A model generated the notes under the pieces. It was not told the origin of the DNA, did not search any database, and saw nothing but the letters and a program-made list of their open reading frames with translations. A stretch of 64,000 nt of DNA from Mycogone perniciosa (Eukaryota > Ascomycota > Sordariomycetes > Hypocreales > Hypocreaceae), in assembly GCA_025331125.1 (NCBI GenBank), contig JAOALB010000159.1, positions 53,348 through 117,347 on the forward strand, read 5' to 3'. Position 1 is the first letter of the stretch, and each line of letters begins with the position of its first letter. The position numbers and the translations under genes are program-made. This document shows positions 45,042 through 56,452 of this stretch, one piece after another.

Positions 45042-47165
45042 TTATTCAGCCAAGGCCACAGGCTTCCGCAAACCAGCCAGATCCTGTTTCAACCTCTGCA
45101 CCGTGTCGGCCAGCCTGGTTCGTCGCGCCGTTTGTTGCTCTGTTTCGGCGCCAATCTGCATGAGATCTGTTTGCGAAAGACGGGATACAGTCGCGGGAGA
45201 AAATGCATCCGGGAAAGGCGACGTGATGTGGCGCTCGATGACTTGTCTTGCGACGTTATCGACGAACCTGTTTCTCGCGACCTGCTCCTCGGTGTTAGTC
45301 TATATAGCAAACAACTGTCTGTTCCGGATAGCATACCTTGTAGTATGCAAGAAGCTTGACATAGGCTTCAATGTACGCATCATCGCCCATGTCCGTGCTT
45401 GATTGGGCACCAAGCTCGGAGGCTAGCCAGTCGATCTCATCCCCCCTGAGGGTCGTACTCTGGCTTGCAGCCGTGAGGACGTCTTGAGCCATCTTTTCCT
45501 GAACATCCAACCTTGCCCTGACCACGGCGTCAGAGAAGGCATTGTTGTATGTCAAGAGTCCTTTTCGGTCGTCCTGTATCAATTTGTCGAGCTCTGCCAG
45601 GGCCTGCTGTTTAGCGTCGGAGAGCCATCGCTGCAATATCGCTCCCACTTCATGGCGGATCTTTTGGTTGTTGGTGAGCCTTGAGACTGCTTGATGCATC
45701 CATTGCGACATAATCTCCAAGACATTGTCAACATGTTGCTTGGTGATTTCCGGCCATCGGCTAGATAATGTAAGGAAGAGTCCTGCGATGATGGCCGTAC
45801 TAAAGCTCCCTGGTAGCTCTTTGCCTCTCAATCGAAGGCATTCCTAACAAACACATTAGCCAAGGCTGGAAGCAAAGAGTACAAGAGAGGGATGATACGA
45901 ACCTGCTTTACCCATTCCAACATCTCTGTCTTGCTCACAGTGAGCCGGACTGTTTCATTCGTTGACTCGGGGCCAGAGCTGGTTGATACAGATGTGCCAC
46001 CAAGTGGCCACACTAGGCCATCCTCACGCATGAGGTTGGCAAAGTCGGTATTCAAGACATGGACATCTGCGCAAAGCTCCAGGTTTCTGCCCCCCGAGAA
46101 GAACTCTGGGTCAGAGGCGCTGGTGTACATGTAATTCCCCTGCACTGCTGCTTGACTGACGTCACGGAACCGCATGCTCAGTTTGATCATGAACTCGCGG
46201 ATGTCCTCGAGAGTGGATGGCTGGTCTCCCATGGCGTTCAATTCCAACTCCGTCTGGGTCAGGCTTTTCTTGACGTGGTCACATGCCTTGCTGATTCTTT
46301 TTTTGGCGTGAATACCGAGGAAGTTCTTCAAGACATGTCGCAGTTGGTCTGCTCTGACCTGTTCCGCGTCAGAGAGTTGACCAGGCACAGGAGAACGGCC
46401 AATAACGAAGTTCCCAAGCCCCAGCTTCATGGAGTCGAGTCGCTCTTCCACCGAGGCCATCTCGGACTCTTGGTCAATAAGGCTGGTCTGGGCCATGACA
46501 ACCACTGTTCTTCGCCCGTCTGGATCGTGCTTCCTAGCCGGCTCGATCGCGTCGTGACGAGCGGCATCTTCGGCATCTCGGAGAACATGGAGAATAACCG
46601 CGTCAGGATCCTGGAGGTATCTCTTTGCCATGTAGTAAAGAGCGCTTTCATCATCCCCAGAGGCGGGAACAAGTACAGGCAAATCCACGACGCAAAGATG
46701 CAATCCAACGGGACCCGTGACTTCAACTCGAAGCGCACCCGCAGAACGAGTCGTGAGCTCAGACACCTCCTCAATGATCTTCTGCAACTCATCCAGACCA
46801 TCGACCTCCCTGGACATCCTGTTCACCTCTCCCGCCCCGGCGCCATAAACCACAATCCTCGCCGTGATCTTTTCAAGTTCATCACAGTCCCTCCAAACGA
46901 TTTCGACAGGAAACCCCGCACCAGCGCCACCCAAACCGAACCCCATGACAGCCTGAAACACCGAACTCTTCTCCACTCCGCGGCTCCCACAGAAAACCAG
47001 CTTCAGCACCCCTTCGCTCTCCCCAAAGCCATCCTCTCTCATCCGCTCAATCAGGCGCAGATGAGAGTTGAAGTCAGGAGAATGCTTCAGCAGAGGGAGA
47101 AGAGGGCTTGCATCTGGTGGCTCAGACGAACCCCACGCCGCCTGACGGCTATTTGCACCACACAT
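45042..47165 (-). CDS. Dynamin-superfamily protein with degenerate GTPase motifs
   Basis: Exons: 45903-47165, 45337-45843 and 45042-45281; introns 45844-45902 and 45282-45336 (the second with CTAAC branch site); 669 aa. The length and layout match fungal dynamin/Mx-like proteins: a G-domain-like region (residues 30-280), a helical stalk (290-520) and a C-terminal GED-like helix bundle (YIEAYVKLLAYYK, then VARNRFVDNVARQVIERH). Family members self-assemble and deform membranes. All core G motifs are altered: G1 reads FCGSRGVEKSS (the Gly before Lys is Glu, residues 59-68), G3 reads VDLPVLV instead of DLPG, and G4 reads MAQTSLID instead of TKxD. It is therefore unlikely to hydrolyse GTP normally. 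The frame is otherwise intact, so this is not an obvious pseudogene. Confidence 0.8.
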
Positions 47166-47773
47166 GAGTAATCAACGTTTGCGTAAAAACAGGGAATCGA
47201 TCAGGAACGCATTCGTCCAAAGGCATCCCGTCTTTCGCCACAAACGATGTCATAGTGAGCAAATAGTCAACGTTTAATACTTCTTCGTGCAACCTCAGAT
47301 GGGGGTCATGTCAACATGTCAACATGTCAGGACCAACAGCATTCCTACTAGTCGAGTTGTGGCGTCCACATGTTGACCATTCGGAAATGGCCAACAATAC
47401 GAGACCGTTGGCGGTCTACGCTCTAAATGCCACTATCTAGCACTCCCGTTAGACGCGGATCCGTTTCCGGCCAAGTGTGTAAAGTGCGTGGGCCTCCGGG
47501 GAAGTCATCCGGAGAATAAGCTTTCTACAATACGGAGTACCTCGAGAATGCCCACTCAATAACGGTGAATCATGGGCCAAGGCCGAGCGTTGATAGGATC
47601 GCGTCAGTGAAGAAATCGAAGAGCCAATATGAGTCACGCAATGACCTTCTTGTCGGGCAATGAATGCCCTTTTGAGTGCAAGTTAGGTAATAATTAGGTT
47701 ATCTGTTGTTCAACAATAACGATACAATCTATCATGTCTCATTTAAGAATGTTCTTTGCCTGGTGCCGCGTTA
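47166..47773. other. intergenic, 608 bp
   Basis: 5' flank of the dynamin-like gene (-) and 3' flank of the F-box gene (-). A TACGGAGTA box lies near 47531. Direct repeat GTCAACAT-GTCAACAT at 47308-47327. No gene. Confidence 0.5.
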
Positions 47774-50188
47774 TTAGGAGATTTCCACATCCACCCTTGT
47801 GATGCCACTAACCTCCTCGACGAGGTCTATACTAACCGTATTTTCCAGGCTATTCTGCATTTGCCACACTTGGCCTCGGATTTGGTATGGTCTGGTGGTA
47901 ACATCTGTCACCTGAGAACCGCCTGTTGGCGCCCCGTCGAACAAGTTGAGGTCCAATGAGCTCAAATCAGACGTAGAAGCGTCTTCCAAGGACTGTTCCA
48001 AGGACTGTGGATCAGCCATTGCAATGTCTCCGTCCGAATCCACTCGTCGTAGGCTCCCGTCTCTCTGTGCTGCAGTTTTCACAAATAGCTCAGCATGCCC
48101 AGTATCAATTGCCCATGTCTTCGCCCACCCTTCTGCACTGAACGCCCAAATAATCAAGTCCGGAGAAGAATTCAGAGTAAGCTCCGTGAGGTTACTGCAG
48201 ATTGCCACGGGCTGCCCATGTATCTCCAATGGGTAAGTCGGGCTGTTACGGAAGGGATCACTGTATATGTCGATGGGGCCATATCTTGGTTCTTGTCTCC
48301 ACTCCTCTCGATCCTCTGCACGGTGGTAACCGAAAGACTGAGAGGTGGAATTGACGCGAGTCATATCATGGAAAACATCAGGAGGAACAGTGTAGAACAT
48401 GATGATTTGCAGGTCTGAGTCTACACTGGCGAACCCCGTAACAGGCACACCGGCAAGATTGACTGCATCTTGACCAAAACTTCCCCGGCGGCTGATGGAA
48501 AATGTGGCAGCCACACGGAAGCCATGTTGAGTATCTTCCCCCGCAGTGTAGAGAAGAGGCACGGGAGAGGATACATACGGAGGTGGTCGAAACCACACCT
48601 TGCGAAGTAGTCGGGTCAGGGATCCCACAGGCGCGTCTGTCCCAAGACTTAGGTTTCCAGTGCGAGGATCCGTAAACAAAATGTGGTATCCATCACTCAG
48701 TGGTACGGCTCGGAAATGATCGGCACTCGCGGCTGCAACTCTGCGGAGTGGACTATCAGATGGCAAATTTTGACTGAGGTATGCTTCTCTTAGCTGCCTC
48801 TCCTGTGTATTGCTTGACGCGGCCGCCTCCGAATGGACACCATGGCGCATGTGCCAGGGCTCAGGTTGCATGTAAGACACAACCACTGTGCTGCCTGAAC
48901 CAGCAAGAGAGGTACTGAATCCATGCAAGACATTACCGAGCAGGTCCATAGGAGTTACAAGACCCCCCGCGGAACTGATGAGTCTGAGTTTCTTTGAGGT
49001 ATCGACCCCTTTTCGAGGGGGGAGAAAATAGAGAAAGTCACTCGATGACGTGAGCGGGAACCATCTGCTGAGATCTTGGCCAGTAAGAGCGTCTACCTAG
49101 TGCAGCTCGATCCCGGCCGAACATCCAAAGGCCACGCAGTCGCGTTGAGGACAAATTGCCACTGATCGTGGAGGGTCGTCTGGGTGACAGATGTTTCTGT
49201 ACACGGACCTCGGGCCATCTTCAACAGGTGGGGGATGACATGGTGAACGCTCATGGCAGATACATGGTGTCGATGAAGAAGTCAGAGATCCGGCGGAGCC
49301 AGAGAGGGAGCCAGAGCCGGATCCTCCATCCGATTTATTGGCAGACATCGGACTGGATGCTCCTGTTCTTTCGGCCATGATATCGCATACTATACCAACA
49401 CGGCCCTCCATCAAGAATGCTGCAGCATATCGTCCAGCCGAAGCGTCCATGCTGCATGAAATAACCCTTCGAGGACATACAATTCTCGTGACTGGCCGAA
49501 GAAATCCCAATGGCATGCCTTGTCGACGACGTAATGGAACCGACCACGCCGATCGCTCCTGAGGGCACACATGGTTGAGCTCGTAGACGTAGACGACACG
49601 GCCATATACAGCCATCAAAAATCCCCCACACAGGCTCACAGTAAAGCTGATCGAACCACGTAGGTCACTCGGCCTAGACCCGGGCACTATGCCGCTGAAG
49701 TCGGTATACCCGACCTCTGCAAACGCGCTCTTTTGTAGATTGGCCAGGTTGCATTCTCGGGATATCCATTTGCTCATTATTTTCACTTGGTTTAGGTTCG
49801 GGGCTCGAGCAAGATTCATAGGTGATAAGATCTTCATCAAGCTGCTTCGCCATCCTCCGTGCTTCAGCATCTGTAATAGCAACGGGCGGTCGAGTGATGC
49901 GAGATACCACGATCGGCATGTGTGACGCGCTGCGTTGAAATCTGTTGGTGAGAGGAGGTAATACACCTGCTGTAGGATCTCAGTCGGGAGTCTCATTGCA
50001 CTTGGTAGGTCTGCATGCATTGAATCAGCACATATCTATAGACGGTCATGTAAAGCCCAGACACAACGCCTACCATATTCATCTGCGATATTATAATCAC
50101 CGCCATACACTCTCTCAACATCCGCCAGTTGCCCAGGGAGGGCATATATGCGCCTATCGCCACTTGTGATCAAGGCAACCACAGCCAT
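47774..50188 (-). CDS. Large fungal F-box protein with in-frame TAG at 49097-49099
   Basis: Exons: 50074-50188 and 47774-50010, intron 50011-50073 (GTAGGC...GCAG). Without the internal stop the frame codes for 783 residues. The N-terminus has NRRIYALPGQL-type text here as SGDRRIYALPGQLADVE and a conserved YNIADEY. The F-box follows, SAMRLPTEILQQVYYLLSPTDFNAARHTCRSWY, which would bind Skp1 in an SCF ligase. The rest resembles a beta-propeller-like repeat region ending in a long conserved fungal C-terminus (FTDPRTGNLSLGTDAPVGSLTRLLRKVWFRPP). TAG follows CSAGIELH at codon 343, and the frame continues immediately with VDALTGQDLSRWFPLT. Related proteins, as I remember them, have Trp at that position. 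Read literally the product would be 342 aa, F-box plus one third of the body. No other damage is visible. Confidence 0.82.
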
Positions 50189-50747
50189 GGTCTTAGCAGG
50201 CCTGTTTGCGGGCCGCTGCGAAGCCGTCCTCGATCGAGTCGACCGGGTTCCCGCAACGCCCCTCGAGACAAAGATTTGCGAGGACGTCTTGCAGGCAGCC
50301 TCCGTAGCGGAGGCTTGAGAGAATGGAAGTAATGCGTTTGGGTTTTAGGATGGCTTGTGTGGACCGAGAAGAGATAAACATCGCCACACAAGTATCATGA
50401 TATATCAATGGGAACAGCTCCGCAAGATTGTGCCGTCACTGCCTCCCAAAAATTGTGTCAAGTCGAGTCTTCCTGCCTCTCCATGAGACTCGCGGAAGCG
50501 AACAAGAAGGTTAAAGTGTAAGCATTTGACAGTGTATGAATGATGTCGTTCTTGCCCCGAGGTAAAACATCGCGAAGCATGAGCCGAAATATTCACAAAC
50601 TTGCAAGTGAACGCTGATGAATAAAAAGTCATTATAATAACATGATAACACAATTTGAACATCATTAATGTCCCCAACCATAATGGACATATCACATACC
50701 CAAGCGCCATCAACTATGCATTCTAAACGGAAGTCGCTTCGATCGTA
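50189..50747. other. intergenic, 559 bp
   Basis: 5' flank of the F-box gene (-) and 3' flank of the channel gene (-). A 71-codon minus frame at 50193-50408 just upstream of the F-box ATG could be an additional 5' exon or a leader frame; I cannot decide. Confidence 0.4.
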
Positions 50748-53535
50748 TTACCTCAAATCCCTTCGCCTCGAGTCTATCCATACATTAGCATCCCCGATTC
50801 CCAAGGAGCTGTCCACATTTGGCAAGATTAGGGTGGGTTGCTGGTCATCTGCCTCTGAATCCTCTGCGCTCGACACTTCGGGAGGATCTCGGTAGATCCA
50901 AGGTTGCTGTAGACTGGGAGAGAGTGTTAACAATATTAACGCATCAAGGCCTGGTAGAGTGACTTACGGGGCGATGAGGCTTGGGTTTACAAACGCCAGC
51001 CCCTTCTCCCTGAGCTCGTCAAGGGTGCTCCCCCTACGTAACAGTGCTCTTGATCGCGATCGTCTAGAACTACCGTCATCCTCGTCGTCGAATCCGTCAC
51101 CGATGGCCTCTTCATGTGAGTCAACTTCGGGCTTTATAGCCCGCAACGCGATATACTTCATCAGCCCCTCGAACCTTCTCTTGAAGTAATAGCTATACCA
51201 TATCGTGAATGGGATGAGTGGCAGAATCACCACCGATTGCACAAAGGCGGCAAGAGACGCGATCTTTCCAACCATGACGACCTCAAATACTATAAGCCCA
51301 ATGACGATGCGGTAGCAAATCATCTGCCAAGCGCGCCCAGTTGCGTGCTGGGGCTGGTCCATCGCGTAGAGGACCATGTACTTGAATGTCAAGTAGCCGA
51401 GGGAAAAGTACACCGTGCCGAACAAGAGGATCGCGAACCCCCATTTAAGAACACTGTAGATAAGGCAGAGGTTGAAAACAAGTAATGATGTCGGCAAGTA
51501 AAAGCCGTACTGGAACACTGGAGGCTTGCGAAGTGCGGCAAAATCCCTCGGCGTCTTTGCCTTCAATCGGGAGATGGGAAAGAAAAGCACGCTGTCAACC
51601 TCCAAAATTCTAAAAGGCATCAGGCCAATGCCTTGTAGCATGATGAAGTTGATGTAAAAGATGGACAAATCTTCCACATCAGCGGCAATAGCCGCGGGTA
51701 TCTTGCTGGTATCTTTGAGCAATTCCTGGAGAACGCTATAAAATTCGAATCCCGTTCTCGATACCGCAAAGACAAAAAAGGTATTAAAAAATGTGAAGAA
51801 GAAGTTCTTTGAGATGAGCGAAAGCTCAACGTCGCCATGTGATATCATGCCTTGGCGATTGGAGAGCCAGTTATACAGATATGGCACAGCGACGTTGAGT
51901 AAAGAAACCACCAAGGTGGGAAGACCGTTCTGAAACAGTGAATGAATAATGGAATGGTCTATAAGCCACTCAAAGAAGGCTGGGACGAAGTTTTGAATCG
52001 TGCAAATGCTAAGCCAGGATGCTAGAAACGCCGTGGGGAAGATCCAGACAAGTGTAAGGATGGTTATAAAGAGAGTAATGATCCAAGCCTTGAGTCGGCG
52101 TACTCCACGAGGTTCGTACGTATTCTTCCATACAAGATCGGATGGTGATGGCGCGGTCTTGGTCAAAAATCGTCCAGGTCGAGGATCTATACGGGCTTGG
52201 ATGACCATCTGACAGGACGCAACAGAGTCCATGGTGACAAGAACCATGTCGGTAGGAATATACTCCCCTTTTCTCGCTTCGTGGACCTTTTCGTCAATCC
52301 TTCGGAGCTTCTCTTCATAGTAGTCTATGGCATCGACTCTGCGATTTCGAAGGCCAAAGATGCCGTATCGAAGACTGATTTGTGGCCGCTCGCCTTCTGC
52401 AATGTGTGGTTGATACGAGCTGCTTCCAAGAAGTCTCCCGTCTTCGCCAGATTCTTCATCTCTCGCTAGCCCTTCCGAATTGACAATATGCGAACCATTT
52501 TGACTGTTTTCGATGGATGGATCGTGATCAGAAGCTACTCGTTGACGATCCAAAAATTTGGCCCAGGATACCTCCAGTCTCTGGAGAATTTGATCTCTCT
52601 CCTCCACAAGCTCGTCAAGCCTCTTCCAGTCACGACACACAAATACTGCATCCACCTTGCCAATATTCAACTTCTCAATCACGGTTCTTATGCGAGCTTC
52701 TGAACGAAACGCGGCTGGAATACCTGTCAGACGAAACGTTCGATCTGTAACGGTAGACTGCGACCCCAGGTAATCTTGTCTATATCCAATGATGCGAAAC
52801 GTCTCCAAATTAATGGTGTGTAGCGTCAAAGCAACAAAGAAATATGTAAAGACGACGTATGCCCACAAGTACTTCTTTTCCATGCTCTTATCCTTTTCAG
52901 GCCCGTCCTTGAGCATGTTCAGATCGACGACGCCGTTGAGGTGTAAATGGACAGGTCCGTACGAGGCACCCCGCAACTCAAAGTCGTTTCCAGCCGTATT
53001 GTCGTCGCCCAGCAGCCACTGGAAGTTGAGGTAGCTGTAGTTGATCGGCCATAGGACCACAACGGCGAAGAAGGCCATGGTGGCAAAGAGTCGGATCGCC
53101 ATCTTAAAAAACGTCAAGAACTGCGAGGATCAGCCCAGCACTAATTTCACAAACGATCCTTCAACCATACGACAAAGGCATCAAGTCCAGCAGATGCCAG
53201 GATCTGCTCCTCAGTAATCCTATACAATTGTGGAATCCATCCAAAGAACGAGTCGGTCAACGTAGGGAGACCGATATTCGGATTGAGGCGCCGCTTGCGC
53301 GCAGCATAAAGAGTAGGCCATCGCGGACGAAGTATCTGTAAACATGTTTAATGGGCCTCTGGTCAGTATAGCGTGAGAATTACTGGAGAGTTGAGCATAC
53401 GCAGAAGGCGATGAGAGCAGAAACGCCCAGGATCAAGGACAGGACGAGCTGGACTTCAAGGTCCCTCACGCTTTTAGAGGGAGGCTTGATGAGGTCCTTT
53501 GGCTCGCACTTTTCGGTACGATTGTCTCCAAACAT
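50748..53535 (-). CDS. CSC1/OSCA-type calcium-permeable mechanosensitive channel (DUF221)
   Basis: Membrane protein of the TMEM16-related OSCA/CSC1 family, gated by osmotic or mechanical stress. Exons: 53401-53535, 53171-53335, 50968-53120 and 50748-50913; 872 aa. Three N-terminal helices come first (LVLSLILGVSALIAFC; IRLFATMAFFAVVVLW; YLWAYVVFTYFFVALTL), then the cytosolic loop with VTDRTFRLTGIPAAFRSEARIR and AVFVCRDWKRLDELV. The DUF221 channel core follows (AWIITLFITILTLVWIFPTAFLASW, NFFFTFFNTFFVFAV, FYINFIMLQGIGLMPFRILE and later helices). Intron 53121-53170 (50 bp) uses GTATGG and keeps the family sequence GLDAFV-FLTFFK. The last intron (50914-50967) avoids a stop at 50964 and adds LQQPWIYRDPPE, a known family tail. 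An acidic, Ser/Arg-rich tail ends the protein. Confidence 0.93.
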
Positions 53536-54782
53536 GGCGCTTCCTTCATGTCTCTCTGCGCTGGTGGCGAGCGAGAGTATTGAAGTTTTTGCGCAGGTTG
53601 AAGTTGGTGCAGGTGACTAAAGATATGGGAGCTTGTCGGAGGTCAAGAAGCTCCATGACCATTCGCGTGCGGTCTGGTGACGTAATGTGGCGCCGTGCCT
53701 GTCAAGCCACACACAGCCATACACATCATACTGCTTTGTACGGAGTACGGAGTACTTGTAGTAATAATCACGTTCACAACACGTCGTCCAAATACATACC
53801 ATTAACAGTGGAGTCCATAGATGACAATTCGCTTCTATTGTCTCTAGTAATTGTGACCAGTGTTGCAGTTCGTATATAAATTCTCAGGTGACAGGGATCT
53901 ACTTAGTTCTGTCAGCCTACTCGTAGGTATTTTATAAAACCTACGGAGTAGATACAAAGTACAAAGGTTGAGGAAGACCTAGGTTATTTTGCAACTGGTG
54001 GCATCCCTGCCACACAGTATTACCAAAGTCAACTAAGCCTGCTGTAACCCACTAGAACAAGACATATTCCCCTATACAGCTCGCTGTAGCTATGCCCCTT
54101 AGCAGACATTTTGAATCCTCGAGGCTCAGGCTTGTTATTATCTTTCTAATCGCCATCGTCATCACGATCGCTGCCGCTATTTACTATTACTAGTATAGGT
54201 ATCTTTCTCAGTAATTACAGTTAGCTTCATCTTTGAGGATATTATTCTTAATTCGTGATAAAGGTTATCGTTTTATGAAGTACTACGAGTGCTGATAGCT
54301 TTACATTGGAAGAATAATACTGTATAGAAGCTAGCAAGTTAACACCGTATGACAGGGGTGTTGTCAGTTGTAAACTGGCTTAGGTCTTTCGTCCCCAACC
54401 TTTGTACAAAGTATATACAATAATAAAGCTTTACTTGCGGTAAATTGACTTTTTATTTTTTTCGCATGTAATAAAGGACAAAGTTATGGGAGGGTCTCTG
54501 AAATAAAAAATTTGACATGTGGGATATAACACGGATATGCGCCACACAGGTGCACACGCAACCATACGGAGTACAGCTGATGGGATAACCAGGCGAACAA
54601 GTGGATATCTATGGTAAGGGATTATTCGCGTATTGTCATTCAATTTATAGCCATGTGGTCACGAGAAATAGCAGGAGAAAGGGGGATGCTTGTTTATGTC
54701 TATCAGGTACTTTGTAGACCATGGTCAATTATGCAAAGTGGTGATAAATCTTCTTCCATTGGGGGTGACAAGTGATGTATCT
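53536..54782. other. intergenic, 1247 bp, AT-rich in second half
   Basis: 5' flank of the channel gene and 3' flank of the STAND-like gene. A double TACGGAGTACGGAGTAC box is at 53739-53756 and further boxes lie near 53942 and 54566. One micro-frame (54092-54193) is listed separately. The sequence from about 53900 is AT-rich. Confidence 0.5.
54092..54193 (+). CDS. Candidate 33-aa single-membrane-span microprotein
   Basis: ATG at 54092 and TAG at 54191-54193. The product starts with 13 polar and basic residues (MPLSRHFESSRLR) and then has one continuous hydrophobic span (LVIIFLIAIVITIAAAIYYY) to the end. The positive-inside pattern would fit a tail-anchored peptide. A frame this short can be chance, and I know no homologue. 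It lies alone in a 1.2-kb gap. Confidence 0.2.
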   Translation: MPLSRHFESSRLRLVIIFLIAIVITIAAAIYYY

Positions 54783-56440
54783 TCAGAATGTAGAACCAAG
54801 AGAAACGCGATTCAATGGATGAATAATTTGTTCCCAGCACGAGTCTGTCCCGTTGGCGCTCGTAAGAAGTACCTTGAATCTGCACCGCACTTGATAAGCA
54901 GGGTAGTCTCCCATCAAGTCGTAGTGCTGACTGTATGGTCGGGGCCTTGCAAGATCTCGTAATGCACGAGAGAGATACAGCATATCCCCGTTGAAAACGC
55001 CAGGGAAATCCCTCTTAAACCAGTCCACACCATCAATCATACAATAAACGGTTGTTTCAGCCGGGAACAGCTGAACCAACCCCCGGAGGATGAAGACCAG
55101 AGCCTGGGGGTAATAGTGTTGTAGATCTTGGAGGCAGGCTATGTTGTCGATAAAGCTGAGGTTTAGGCAGCGGCGTGATTGTAGAACAAGCAGTAATTGC
55201 ATAATAAGAGACCGAATCATGAATCTAGGTCCTTCGTGTGGATCACAATGAAGACCGCAGAAAAAGTAAACGACAACCTCACAGTCTCTGCGTGCGCTAA
55301 TGATGTTGCCGATCAGACTGAGGCAAACGAATGACATTGAAGATATCGCGTCTGTCGCGTGGTCTTCATCGTAACCGTCAGCAAGTAGAATACCGAAGCT
55401 TTGGACGGCGAACCACTGGCAGAACAGACGTATCTCGAAAAGCGCTTCCGCCACTGCCAGAGTCTGCTCCTTAAACCATGATTTTTCCATCATGATAATG
55501 TCTATATCTTCATTCGGGGCGGAGATGGGAATTTGCAACATGTCGATCAGCTCCCGAGGAGATATTAGAAGGGAGGGCCTGGGAGCGGGGGTTTGAGATC
55601 TTGGTATCCCCTGAGCAGGAGGAGTCATGAGCCTGCCGCGCTGTATTTCTATCATTGAATTATATTGGAATAAGCACTGTATATCATTTATGCTTTTTAT
55701 GAAAAGAGCAACTTACCCTGCTCAAATCTCTTCTCTTGGCTCCGAAATAATCCGTTGACGAAGTTCATGAGATCTCGAGCCCATTCATCTTTTGCCCACT
55801 CCTTGAATTTTCCCTCTCGCGCTTGAAATTCAGCTTTCACATCATCGCGGAGCTTGTTGAAATCGTTTTTTATTATCTGATTTTGCTGTTTTATCACTGG
55901 GAGATGGTTCACGAAGTCTCGGATCTGGGTGCTAATCATGGTGTTCCGATACGTATCTACTCCTAGTTGGCGTAGTGACTCTCGGGATTCGACCTGGAGG
56001 GAGTATCCATGGACAGACATCTCATCCATCAGCTCCATGTATAGTCTTGTGAATTTATCGGCATGGCCTTGGACGCTCTTAACCATGCAGTCGATTTGTT
56101 CCAGTGACGGTTTCGGATTCTTTGACTCCGGGCCGTTGCCTTTGTCACGATTAAAGGTGCTGGTGACTAGCAGAATTGAGGGTCAGGCTCTTTTAGAAAG
56201 GATAGACCCAGGAAACCTACATTTCTTCGACAGGTGGGATTTCTCATTTTTTCTGAGAAGATACTGGATGATAGATGTGACTGCTCTTAGTACCGACACA
56301 TACAGTTTGTGTATGCAATCCTTCAGAGAATCTTCCCCGCTGAGTATCTTCCGCTTCGATATTGCCCTAGTGACGGCGTCGATAACCTGGACGATGGCTT
56401 CTTGCACCCTCTCGCGATGTTCCACCGTCCGTTTAGCAAG
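54783..56440 (-). CDS. STAND-like fungal protein without P-loop, 5' end missing
   Basis: Visible exons: 56217-56440, 55717-56159 and 54783-55648; introns 56160-56216 (GTTTCC...CTGAC...CCAG) and 55649-55716 (GTAAGT...GATAG); about 510 aa. The first block (KRTVEHRERVQEAIVQVIDA, DSLKDCIHKLYVSVLRAVTSIIQYLL) resembles the helical N-terminal domain of fungal STAND proteins, and a coiled coil follows (IIKNDFNKLRDDVKAEFQAREGKF as two heptad runs). The second half resembles a nephrocystin-type NTPase core, but the P-loop position reads ILLADGYDED; VVYFFCGLH, RSLIMQLLL and VYCMIDGVDWF (Walker-B-like) follow. No in-frame ATG precedes the first block: a TGA lies just upstream and no credible 5' exon is seen. 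The 5' part therefore seems lost or far away. It meets the AAA+ gene head to head. Confidence 0.6.
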
Positions 56441-56452
56441 CTGTTTCTCCCC

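Noticed and set aside
46059..47171. 370-codon plus-strand frame
   Set aside because: Antisense to the dynamin-like gene, whose introns, motifs and homology fix the minus strand.
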